Under the pieces are notes generated by a model that did no database searches, was not told the origin of the DNA, and saw only the letters and a list, made by a program, of their open reading frames with translations. This document shows, piece after piece, positions 25,322 to 33,279 of a stretch of 64,000 nt of DNA. Numbering within the stretch: the first letter of the stretch is position 1; each line of letters starts with the position of its first letter. A program made the translations under genes and the position numbers. This DNA is from Marinilongibacter aquaticus (lineage in GTDB: Bacteria > Bacteroidota > Bacteroidia > Cytophagales > Spirosomataceae). The DNA lies in the NCBI RefSeq assembly GCF_020149935.1, contig NZ_CP083757.1:3745501-3809500 (forward strand), given 5' to 3'.

Positions 25322-26045
25322 AAAAATGGAGAAGCACATTAAAAAAGAACAGAGCGAATTGCTCGTAGATTATGCCAATTTTTTAATAGAAACAGGAAAT
25401 AAAAGTATTGCAGAGAACGGACGCTTCAATTTGGTGCTTTCCGGCGGCTCTTCGCCAAAGGCTTTGTTTACGCTTTTGACCCGTGATGAATACCGCGAAC
25501 AACTTGATTGGCAAAAAGTTTATTTCTTTTTTGGGGATGAACGTTATGTGCCCGCCGAGGATGCCGATTACAATGGCTTAATGGCCCAAAACTACCTTTT
25601 TGAGCCCTTGGGTATTGCCGCTCCGCAAATATTTTTGGTGAATACGGCATTGGCACCCGAGGCCTGTGCAGCGGATTATGAAAAACGCATCGGCGAGCAT
25701 TTTGGAGAGGCTCAATGGCGATTCGACTTTATGATGTTGGGTATGGGTGGCGACGCCCATACGGCTTCTTTGTTTCCAGGAACCTCCATTTTACCTGTTC
25801 AAGAAGTGGGTGTGCGAGCGGTTTTGATAAAGCCTGAGGTTTGGCGTATATCCATGACCGCAGCCCTGATCAACCAATCGAAAGAAGTGGCTTTTCTCAC
25901 TTTTGGAGAATCCAAAGCCGAGGCTCTACACCACGTTTGGGAAGGCGAGTACAATCCAAATATGTACCCTTCGCAGTTGATTAAACCGCTAGATGGCCAT
26001 TTGCATTGGTTTGTGGATGAGGCAGCTGCGGCTTCTATGCCTTAA
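25314..26045 (+). CDS. pgl: 6-phosphogluconolactonase
   Basis: A protein of about 243 residues of the DevB/SOL family that hydrolyses 6-phosphogluconolactone. LVLSGGSSPKALFTLL, VYFFFGDERYVPAEDADYN and FDFMMLGMGGDAHTASLFPG are family hallmarks. The ATG at 25314 overlaps the zwf end, implying translational coupling; an ATG at 25326 is also possible. With gnd and zwf it completes the three-step oxidative branch. Its stop codon shares bases with the stop of convergent rpiA within CTTAAG. Confidence 0.94.
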   Translation: MIEKMEKHIKKEQSELLVDYANFLIETGNKSIAENGRFNLVLSGGSSPKALFTLLTRDEYREQLDWQKVYFFFGDERYVPAEDADYNGLMAQNYLFEPLGIAAPQIFLVNTALAPEACAADYEKRIGEHFGEAQWRFDFMMLGMGGDAHTASLFPGTSILPVQEVGVRAVLIKPEVWRISMTAALINQSKEVAFLTFGESKAEALHHVWEGEYNPNMYPSQLIKPLDGHLHWFVDEAAAASMP

Positions 26046-26722
26046 GTTTCCCTTGTGAAAGTATGATATGATTGACCTGTGCCCACCATTACACTGTGGG
26101 CATAGGTTAAAAAAAGCCCCGTTTCGACCAGACCAGGAATGCTCTTCAACTTTTGCTCCAACTCTTCCAAATTGTCGACTTTGGAAATATCTAGATCAAG
26201 AATGTAGTTTTGTTCGTCCGTAAGAAAAGCGGTATTGTTGTGCACGCGAAGCACGGGATTCAAAGCCCAACCTTCGAGTTCTTGTTTTACTTTTGCGGCC
26301 GCAAATTTCACCACTTCTACGGGTAATTTAAAATGCCCAAGTCTGTCGACCTGCTTCTTAGAATCGGCAATAATGATGTTCTGCTTGGAATTATGGGCAA
26401 TGATTTTCTCTTTTAGAAGTGCTCCGCCGCCGCCTTTGATCAAGTGCAAATTCGGGTCGAATTCATCGGCTCCATCAATGTTTAGGTCGATTTTATCAAT
26501 GTCATCCAAACTCACCAAAGGAATGCCCAATTCTTTCGCTCGCAGCTCTGTTTGATACGAAGAAGGCACACCCACAATTTTCAGTCCCGCTCGTACTTTC
26601 TCTGCCAAAGCATCGAGCATATAGGCCACAGTTGAGCCCGTGCCCAAACCCAGAACCATACCGTTTTCGACGTACTTCAAAGAGGCTATAGCCGCTATTT
26701 CTTTTTCTCTTTCTACAGACAT
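26042..26722 (-). CDS. rpiA: Ribose-5-phosphate isomerase A
   Basis: A 226-residue RpiA, which interconverts ribulose 5-phosphate and ribose 5-phosphate, the step directly after gnd. GLGTGSTVAYMLDAL, SLDDIDKIDLNIDGADEFD and LIKGGGGALLKEKI are the phosphate-binding and catalytic motifs, the Asp/Lys residues being intact. It is convergent with pgl and overlaps it by four bases, so it needs its own promoter although it serves the same pathway. Confidence 0.96.
   Translation of the reverse strand: MSVEREKEIAAIASLKYVENGMVLGLGTGSTVAYMLDALAEKVRAGLKIVGVPSSYQTELRAKELGIPLVSLDDIDKIDLNIDGADEFDPNLHLIKGGGGALLKEKIIAHNSKQNIIIADSKKQVDRLGHFKLPVEVVKFAAAKVKQELEGWALNPVLRVHNNTAFLTDEQNYILDLDISKVDNLEELEQKLKSIPGLVETGLFLTYAHSVMVGTGQSYHTFTRET
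26075..26107. other. Long hairpin in the 3' coding end of rpiA
   Basis: ACCTGTGCCCAC (26075-26086) pairs with GTGGGCATAGGT (26096-26107) with one wobble and a 9-base loop. On the forward strand it is followed by a run of A residues, not T, so it is not a standard terminator in either direction. It lies just beyond the pgl stop and could stabilise or limit either convergent transcript. Confidence 0.4.
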
Positions 26723-26819
26723 TGAATTTGATGTTTTGGAATTACAAAAATGGAAAATTCAATTTTGTAAAAGAAAATTTGCTTTGCGATTCGCCCAAAA
26801 GAGGAAGAGCACAGCGTGT

Positions 26820-27185
26820 TTAGAACTGCCCAGTACTGAGTAACACCAAAGTGCAAGCTTCCAATGTTTCGATACCGGCTTCTTGCAAATTGTTTTCAAA
26901 TTCAGGGTTTTCCGTACCTGGGTTGAAAATGACACGCTTGGGCTTGAGTTTGACAATATCTTCTTTGTACGGTTCTTGATTTTGAGGATTCAAATACAAA
27001 CTTACCGTATCAATGTCTTTGGGCAATGCCTCAAACTGATGGAGGATCTTTTCACCAGCGACTTCGCCTTTTTTATTCCCCAACAACACCAAATCATGTC
27101 CTGCATTTTTTAGACGATTGGCCGCCAAAAAAGCATACCTAGAGGGATTGGTGCTGGCTCCTAAAACCAAAGTTTTCTTGCTCAT
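26820..27185 (-). CDS. CoA-binding domain protein (YccU-like)
   Basis: A 121-residue Rossmann-fold protein of the CoA-binding family. LVLGASTNPSRYAFLAANRL is the glycine-bearing nucleotide loop, and VIFNPGTENPEFENNLQEAGI is the conserved C-terminal half. Members bind CoA or succinyl-CoA-like ligands; the physiological role is unknown. The ATG at 27185 begins the domain, while an upstream in-frame start adds 32 poorly conserved residues. It is near rpiA on the same strand but about 100 bases away. Confidence 0.85.
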   Translation of the reverse strand: MSKKTLVLGASTNPSRYAFLAANRLKNAGHDLVLLGNKKGEVAGEKILHQFEALPKDIDTVSLYLNPQNQEPYKEDIVKLKPKRVIFNPGTENPEFENNLQEAGIETLEACTLVLLSTGQF

Positions 27186-27370
27186 CAATGTCACTGAATT
27201 CGTGTACGAGTATAATTGATTGAAAGAAAGAATGGTTTCTTTCCGATGAAATAAATCTTTGTATTTCTTCGGAGAAAGCAATTAAAGCCACAAAAATATT
27301 TATTTTCATTCCCTTGGAAGTGCGTGGCTTTTTGGGACTGGTCTTTGTACAATACTTTAACGGCTAAAAG

Positions 27371-30300
27371 ATGAGCTGGCTGCAGGGTCTGTTTCACTTG
27401 TTTTTGAGGTGCGGAATATTCGCAATACTGTACGCCACGGTAGGGTCGAATCTTTATGCCCAATCGCTTAAAATCGAGCATTTGGGTTATCAAGAGGGGC
27501 TTACACAAGGCTCTGTGTATTCGATGCTCAAAGACCGTTTTGGGAACCTCTGGTTGGGCACGCAGGGCGGTTTGCACCTTTGGGATGGGCAGAATATGAA
27601 AGCCATGCTTCCGGATGCTCAAGACAGGCATGCCATTAGCGGGGCGATAATCTCGGGACTTGTCGAGGGAAACGACCTCGACGTTTGGATTGGCACGGAA
27701 GCGGGCTTGAGCCGATTCGATTACAACTCGTTCCGTTTCGATACGTTTTTTCCCAAGTACCGCACGATTCCACTTTGCCAAAAAGGGGATTCCCTGTATT
27801 TGTGGGTTTCCCGCCTTGGGTTCTGCCGAATGCATGTGCAAACAGGAGAATACAAGGTTTTTGACAATGAAAAATTCACACTCAGTTACAACATCACCAA
27901 CAACAGTTCTGTCTTTCTGGAAAATGGTGAATACTGGCTGCAAAGCAATGTGGGTTTGGTACATGTGAAAAAGGGTGTGCGTGAATATTATTTCTCTTCG
28001 CGGAACGACAACAAAGCCGGACCGCCGTTGCGAATTTCGAAATTGAAAGTGTACAAAAACAGGATTTTGGTTTCGGCCTCTGATGGTTTTTATGTATTGG
28101 ATTATGAGCGAAACGCACTAAAGGCATTGAAGGCCTTTGAAGGGCAAGATTTGGGTTTTGTTTACGATTTTGATTTGGACAAAACAGGAAAGGCATGGAT
28201 TGTCTCAGAACTGGGCGGTTTACTGATTTACGATCCACTCAATGGGCAAACCGAACAGATTGTAAAAACGGGAGCCGTGAATTCGCTGACAGACCATTTT
28301 TTGTCGGCAGTTTACATCGATCAGGACAACATAGTGTGGGTAAATCCAGACCCTTTTGGAGTGGATCGAATCCAGTTTGTCGATGACGTCATGGGCCATT
28401 TTAAAGTGCCGTACAGCTCAAATTTACCCGGAAATATGCTCAACAACAGCGTACGCTGCATGCAAGCTTTAGACAATGGCGATCTGCTTGTGGGTACTTT
28501 GCGTTCGGGTTTATGGCAATTGGAACCCCAAAGCTGGAATGTGCGAAAGGCCTTTTACAATTTGGGTGAGCAACAGCCTTTGCCAAGCAATTACATCACA
28601 CACATGGCGAAAGGGGAAAATGGAGAGGTATATGTGGGCACGGCAAAGGGTTTGTCGGTTTTTAAGCATGGCAAACTAGCACAGGTTGATGGGCTGGATT
28701 CGCATGTGCGGAGCTTGACTTATAAAGAAGGGCGACTATGGATCGCGACGGATAAGGGGCTTTTTGTGTATCGTGTGAAGGAAAAGCAAATGGAGTCTAG
28801 ACCCGATATTTGTGCCAATCCCATGACTTTTGCAAAAGCACTGAACAAGGACAGTCTGGTGTTGGGCACAGATTCGGGCGATTTTTTGGTGTGCAGCAAA
28901 GGGCGGGCTGATACCCTGATACGCGGTGCAATGCCCACTTTTTTTGATGAAAATCCGGTAGATAAAAGCTGGTGGATCGGCACTTCGAAAGGAATCTATG
29001 TACTCGACAATCGTGGAGAGTTGAGAAAAATATGGCGGAAAGAGGATGGGCTGCCCGATGAATTTGTGTATTGCGGCCTTCAGGATGCGGAACACAATTT
29101 ATGGGTGAGTACAAATAGAGGTTTGGCCAAAATCGAGCGTAATATTGCCGAACCAACTATTCACAGTTTCAACCTCAATGATGGTTTGCAGGCCTATGAG
29201 TACAATTTCATGTCGGCTTATGCGGCCTCAAACGGCACCTTGTTTTTTGGCGGAGTGAATGGCGTGAACTATTTCAAACCCGAGCAAATGACCAGGCCTG
29301 AACCGGCTGAAAACATATTGACTTCAAAAGATTCGGAACTGGGAATTGGCCGTTTTAAGGCATTTTTAGCAGAAGAGGGAGAGTACAATACGCCTTTGGA
29401 AATACCGGAAAATACTTTCAAGGAAACCGATACCTACATTCCGAACTTTGCCTATACGGATAAAACTGCTTGGGTGAAGTTTACAATACGCAATGAGTCG
29501 AGCAAGCCTTGGTATCTGGAAATTGGCAATACGCACTTGAATGAGGCCGAGGTTTGGGTTTTGGAAAAAGGGGCGGTGCAATATTACCGCAGATTGGGAG
29601 ACGAATATCCTTTTTCACTCAATTTGATTGAGGATGCCAATCTCATTGTGCCCATGCCCTTTATCGACAATCAGAGTTACACGGTTTTTTTGAAAACACG
29701 AAGCCAAAAGGATTTAAAATACGCCATTCGCTTTTATGATCCCCAAGGTTTACAAAAGCACCTTTTTGGACGGCGGTTTATCTGGGGCGTTTTTCTGGGT
29801 TTTATTCTGCTCATCATGCTTTACAATGTCTTTCTTTGGCTGACGATCAAAGACCCTACATTCCTTTATTACGCCCTTTATATTTTCTTTTTGGGGGCAT
29901 TTCAGTTTGCGATATACGGCTTTTTCTATCAGCATGTTTGGGGCAATGTGAGCTTTAATCAATATGCTTTTATTGTGTTTTTGCTCCTGTCCATTGTATT
30001 TCTCATTTTATTCACGCGTCATTTTTTAGAGCTGAAACGAAATATTCCGTATTGGGCGAAAATCGAAAAACTCTTGCTTTCGGTCTGTGCGATACTGATA
30101 CTTCTGGTCCCTTTCGTGTACGATTATTGGTTCAATTATCTCATAGTGGTTTTGGTGTTGTGTTTGGGCTTGTGTTTTGCTTTTGTGCTTTGGCAATACG
30201 CCAAGCAAGGGCACCGCATCATTCGATATTATGGCTTGGCCACGGCATTTTTATTGCTTTCGGGTGTGTTGGTGGTTTTACAAAATCTCAATTTTATCAA

Positions 30301-31015
30301 TCCCTATTATCAAGAATACGTCCTTATGGCAGGTTCGATGCTCGAAATCTCGTTTTTTGCCATTGCCTTGGGCTACAGGTATCGTCAGCATGTGCTCGAG
30401 AAGCAAAGGCAGCAAAGGATTAGAAACGAAATTTCTTCCAATTTGCACGACGATATGGCGGCTTCTCTGAGTAGCTTGACCATGTTTGCCGAGTTGACCA
30501 AACGGAAAGTAGGACAAAAGGAAGAATTGACGACGAGCCTCGAACGGATTTCAAATCAAAGTCGATTGCTGTTGCAAAAGCTTCGTGCGGCGGTATACGA
30601 ATTGAATCCGCAAAACGATAAGGAAGAACATTGGCTGGAGCGGATCGTTGAATTCGGTGTCGAGATATTCGGTGCAAAGGAAATGGATTTTCTCGTCGAG
30701 ATCGATCCGGCTTTCGAGGCGGCACAGGTGCCGGAGAGTTGGCGAAAGGAATTGATTTTTATATTCAAAGAGGCCATGAACAATGCGGCAAAATATTCCG
30801 AAAGCAAAGGTGTTTCGTTACGGGCAGAAAGAGGTTTGGGCTTTGGCATACTTGTTTTGCAAGATTTCGGAGAAGGCTTTGAAATGGCCGAGCACCATGC
30901 AGGAAATGGATTGCGTAATATGAAAATGCGGGCCGCCAAACTGGGTGTGGATTTGCAGTTGGATACGCGATTGGGTGAAGGCACCAGCCTCAAAATTATG
31001 TTGAAAAACTCCTAA
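27371..31015 (+). CDS. Propeller plus 7TMR-DISM sensor histidine kinase
   Basis: A 1214-residue membrane sensor. A signal peptide (about 1-30) precedes a two-component-propeller region (about 35-650) built of repeats such as DRFGNLWLGTQGGLHLWDG. Then comes a 7TMR-DISMED2-like sandwich (about 670-785, TAWVKFTIRNESSKPWYLEI) and seven membrane helices (about 800-1003). A HisKA_3 dimerisation domain with the phospho-acceptor His in ISSNLHDDMAASLSS (about 1026) and a HATPase domain ending GNGLRNMKMRA follow. Propeller and DISM modules are usually in separate proteins. The NarL-type regulator 60 bases downstream is the expected partner. The ligand is unknown. Confidence 0.88.
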   Translation: MSWLQGLFHLFLRCGIFAILYATVGSNLYAQSLKIEHLGYQEGLTQGSVYSMLKDRFGNLWLGTQGGLHLWDGQNMKAMLPDAQDRHAISGAIISGLVEGNDLDVWIGTEAGLSRFDYNSFRFDTFFPKYRTIPLCQKGDSLYLWVSRLGFCRMHVQTGEYKVFDNEKFTLSYNITNNSSVFLENGEYWLQSNVGLVHVKKGVREYYFSSRNDNKAGPPLRISKLKVYKNRILVSASDGFYVLDYERNALKALKAFEGQDLGFVYDFDLDKTGKAWIVSELGGLLIYDPLNGQTEQIVKTGAVNSLTDHFLSAVYIDQDNIVWVNPDPFGVDRIQFVDDVMGHFKVPYSSNLPGNMLNNSVRCMQALDNGDLLVGTLRSGLWQLEPQSWNVRKAFYNLGEQQPLPSNYITHMAKGENGEVYVGTAKGLSVFKHGKLAQVDGLDSHVRSLTYKEGRLWIATDKGLFVYRVKEKQMESRPDICANPMTFAKALNKDSLVLGTDSGDFLVCSKGRADTLIRGAMPTFFDENPVDKSWWIGTSKGIYVLDNRGELRKIWRKEDGLPDEFVYCGLQDAEHNLWVSTNRGLAKIERNIAEPTIHSFNLNDGLQAYEYNFMSAYAASNGTLFFGGVNGVNYFKPEQMTRPEPAENILTSKDSELGIGRFKAFLAEEGEYNTPLEIPENTFKETDTYIPNFAYTDKTAWVKFTIRNESSKPWYLEIGNTHLNEAEVWVLEKGAVQYYRRLGDEYPFSLNLIEDANLIVPMPFIDNQSYTVFLKTRSQKDLKYAIRFYDPQGLQKHLFGRRFIWGVFLGFILLIMLYNVFLWLTIKDPTFLYYALYIFFLGAFQFAIYGFFYQHVWGNVSFNQYAFIVFLLLSIVFLILFTRHFLELKRNIPYWAKIEKLLLSVCAILILLVPFVYDYWFNYLIVVLVLCLGLCFAFVLWQYAKQGHRIIRYYGLATAFLLLSGVLVVLQNLNFINPYYQEYVLMAGSMLEISFFAIALGYRYRQHVLEKQRQQRIRNEISSNLHDDMAASLSSLTMFAELTKRKVGQKEELTTSLERISNQSRLLLQKLRAAVYELNPQNDKEEHWLERIVEFGVEIFGAKEMDFLVEIDPAFEAAQVPESWRKELIFIFKEAMNNAAKYSESKGVSLRAERGLGFGILVLQDFGEGFEMAEHHAGNGLRNMKMRAAKLGVDLQLDTRLGEGTSLKIMLKNS

Positions 31016-31075
31016 TATTAGTAGTTGATCGGAAAGGTCATCTTCAAGATTTTTGTGCAAAATGCTCCAATAGAA

Positions 31076-31708
31076 ATGATAAAGGTAACGCTGTACGAGG
31101 ATGTGAAAGATATTCGCGAAATGTTGAGCGAAGCGATTCAGTCGTGCCCAGACCTTTATTTGTTGGAGGCCCATGCCCGAGCCGATGATGTGTTGATCAA
31201 TACAAGGCGAAACAAGCCGCATGTGATTTTGATGGATATCCAAATGCCCGGCTTGAACGGCATTGAAGCGGTGCGGCTTTTGAAACAGAAATATCCGGAG
31301 GTCCAGGTTTGTATGCAAACGGTATTTGAAGAAAACGAACGGATTTTTGCTGCGATTTGTGCGGGAGCAAACGGCTACATACTTAAAGGAGCCAGCCCGG
31401 AAAAATACATATCGGCCATTTTCGATACGCATGAGGGGGGCTCGGCAATGAGCCCGACCATCGCTCGTAAAGTGCTTACCATGTTTCAAAATCAAAATGC
31501 CCCGGTGAAGGAGTTTGTGCAACTGACGCCCACCGAACGCAAGGTATTGGAAAAGCTTGTGCAGGGCATGAGCTATAAAATGATGGCCGCAGACCTTGCG
31601 GTTTCCTTCGCAACTGTGAATTTCCACATCAAGAATATTTATAAAAAGCTGCATGTCAACTCGGCCAACGAGGCCATTCGCCTGGCTATTCAAAACGGAT
31701 TGGTTTAA
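31076..31708 (+). CDS. NarL/FixJ-type response regulator
   Basis: A 210-residue two-domain regulator. The receiver has acidic residues E8 and D9, the phospho-acceptor D54 in LMDIQMPGLNG and Lys in GYILKGAS. The LuxR-type helix-turn-helix near 145-205 reads LTPTERKVLEKLVQGMSYK and VNFHIKNIYKKLHVNSANE. The ATG at 31076 begins the domain; an upstream in-frame start adds 17 residues. It should be phosphorylated by the preceding HisKA_3 kinase. Inverted ATTAGT-type repeats just downstream are a candidate target upstream of the surface genes. Confidence 0.92.
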   Translation: MIKVTLYEDVKDIREMLSEAIQSCPDLYLLEAHARADDVLINTRRNKPHVILMDIQMPGLNGIEAVRLLKQKYPEVQVCMQTVFEENERIFAAICAGANGYILKGASPEKYISAIFDTHEGGSAMSPTIARKVLTMFQNQNAPVKEFVQLTPTERKVLEKLVQGMSYKMMAADLAVSFATVNFHIKNIYKKLHVNSANEAIRLAIQNGLV

Positions 31709-31714
31709 GGTTTG

Positions 31715-31752
31715 ACTAATCTTTAAAAGCCTCGCCCCCTAAGATTAGTAGT
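31715..31752. promoter_or_regulatory. Inverted ATTAGT repeats downstream of the response regulator
   Basis: ACTAATCTT (31715-31723) and AAGATTAGT (31741-31749) form a perfect 9-bp inverted repeat with a 17-base gap. The second arm lies in CCTAAGATTAGTAGT (31738-31752), which recurs with one mismatch at 31011-31025 at the kinase stop. It may be a NarL-type binding site controlling the downstream LytTR and surface genes. A terminator is less likely because no T-run follows. Confidence 0.4.
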
Positions 31753-31851
31753 ACTTTCCCCATTTGCCCCAAGCTAACTTCGTCATTGAGATTGGTCGGA
31801 GACTTTGATCCGAAACAAACTCACGGTTTGAACAAAATAAAAGACCAGATG

Positions 31852-32211
31852 ATGAAACGCAATACAAATCCGCGGGTCAATCCTATGGCCCTATGGCTGC
31901 CGCTTAAAAAGGTACATGTGGGAGCACGTTGCGAGCTCTCCGCCTCCAATATCGTGATGATAGAATCGGATATCAGCTACTCGCATATTCACCTCCGTAA
32001 TGGCGAAAAACTGACAGTGGCGATGAATATCCAGAAACTGCAGGAACGCTTTGCCCATGTGTGGGGCATGGTGCGTGTACACCGCAGGTATTTGGTCAAT
32101 CTCTGCTATTTGAAATCGGTGGTGGATTTCGAAATACGCATGGAAAACGGACTGAAAGCGACGGTATCCCGCCGGAAATTCGACGAATTGGCATCAATGC
32201 TGTGCCTCTGA
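31852..32211 (+). CDS. LytTR-domain DNA-binding protein without receiver
   Basis: A protein of about 119 residues made almost entirely of a LytTR DNA-binding domain: NIVMIESDISYSHIHLRNGE, LQERFAHVWGMVRVHRRYLVN and LKATVSRRKFDEL are the characteristic segments. There is no receiver or membrane part, so it would be controlled by expression or by a partner protein. The start is uncertain; in-frame ATGs at 31849 and 31852 fit best and an earlier one at 31786 adds 21 residues. It sits between a complete two-component pair and the secreted-protein genes, 28 bases before the first of these. Confidence 0.82.
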   Translation: MKRNTNPRVNPMALWLPLKKVHVGARCELSASNIVMIESDISYSHIHLRNGEKLTVAMNIQKLQERFAHVWGMVRVHRRYLVNLCYLKSVVDFEIRMENGLKATVSRRKFDELASMLCL

Positions 32212-32239
32212 AAAATCATTTAACAGAAAATAAAATACC

Positions 32240-33259
32240 ATGAAAAATATATCCATTATTCTCCTTCTTCTGGCCTTTTCTACGGCACAGGCAACGATAC
32301 GCCGTGTAAACAACAATGCGGGTATTGAATTGGTGTCGGGCCTTGTGTACTCCAGTTTCGATGCGGCATATGCCGATGCTGTAAATGGCGACACACTCTA
32401 TATAGAGCCTTCGGTAACGAATTATACGGTGGGAAATCCACTCACGAAACGATTGGTTGTGATTGGCGATGCTTATCAAAAGGGGCCGAACAACAGTCTG
32501 CAAAGTCCACTTTCGTTTTCTTTGAACGAGTCGGTGTTGGCCAATAATTTTAGTGTCGATTCGGGAGCAGAGAACAGTGCTTTCTATGGCATTCGTTTTT
32601 TTCACATCGTGACGGTCAATTGCCAAAATGTATTGTTTAAGAGGTGTTCATTCACGGGTTCGAATGCACAAAGTTTGAATATTAACGGTTCCGCAAATTT
32701 GGTTGAGCAATGTTATTTCCATTTGGGCGGTGGCGGCCATTCGGATATTTCGGGCACGGGCTCAGGGAATATTTTCAGGAACTGCATCTTTTCCGACATT
32801 TTTCTTAATCAGAAGAATCCAATTGTCGATCAGTGTATTTTGGGCGGTGTGCAGAATGTGGTCAACGGGACTTTTTCCAATTGCATTGTGGGCACAAACA
32901 CTTATAGCCCGGGAACGAACTCCACGTTTACAAATTGCCTGAAAATCGGGGCGGCTTTCAATGCTCCGGGTAGCAACAACATTGAAAACGCGGCATTTGC
33001 CGATGTTTTTATTTCGGGCACAGACAACAATGGCAATCCCTTTGATTCGCAGTTCGACAAAGAATTTCGTTTGAAAGCGGCTTCGTTGGCTGAAAATGTA
33101 GGCACTTCGGGACAAGATTTAGGGCCATTTGATGGAGCCGACCCTTATCGCTTGTCGGGGCAGCCGCCTGTTCCAGTCATTACTAATTTTTATTTGGAAA
33201 CTACGGGCTCGAGCTCTTCTGGGATCAATGGAAGCATTACAATTCAGGCCAACAATTAG
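32240..33259 (+). CDS. Secreted repeat protein, possible beta-solenoid
   Basis: A 339-residue exported protein of unknown function. A signal peptide (about 1-19, ending AQA) is followed by turns of the type found in right-handed parallel beta-helices: NCQNVLFKRCSFTGSNAQS, GNIFRNCIFSDIFL, FSNCIVGTNTY, FTNCLKIGAAF. Each carries an Asn/Cys ladder motif such as xNCxF. There is no obvious catalytic site or C-terminal secretion tag; the last residues are Ser/Gly-rich. It starts the run of three secreted-protein genes. A surface or filament role is inferred. Confidence 0.75.
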   Translation: MKNISIILLLLAFSTAQATIRRVNNNAGIELVSGLVYSSFDAAYADAVNGDTLYIEPSVTNYTVGNPLTKRLVVIGDAYQKGPNNSLQSPLSFSLNESVLANNFSVDSGAENSAFYGIRFFHIVTVNCQNVLFKRCSFTGSNAQSLNINGSANLVEQCYFHLGGGGHSDISGTGSGNIFRNCIFSDIFLNQKNPIVDQCILGGVQNVVNGTFSNCIVGTNTYSPGTNSTFTNCLKIGAAFNAPGSNNIENAAFADVFISGTDNNGNPFDSQFDKEFRLKAASLAENVGTSGQDLGPFDGADPYRLSGQPPVPVITNFYLETTGSSSSGINGSITIQANN

Positions 33260-33279
33260 GCTTCGTAAACACCGCATCC

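Noticed and set aside
30818-31693. 291-codon reverse frame across the kinase end and response regulator
   Set aside because: The forward strand encodes intact HATPase and receiver-LuxR domains; the reverse frame is His/Phe-rich shadow sequence.
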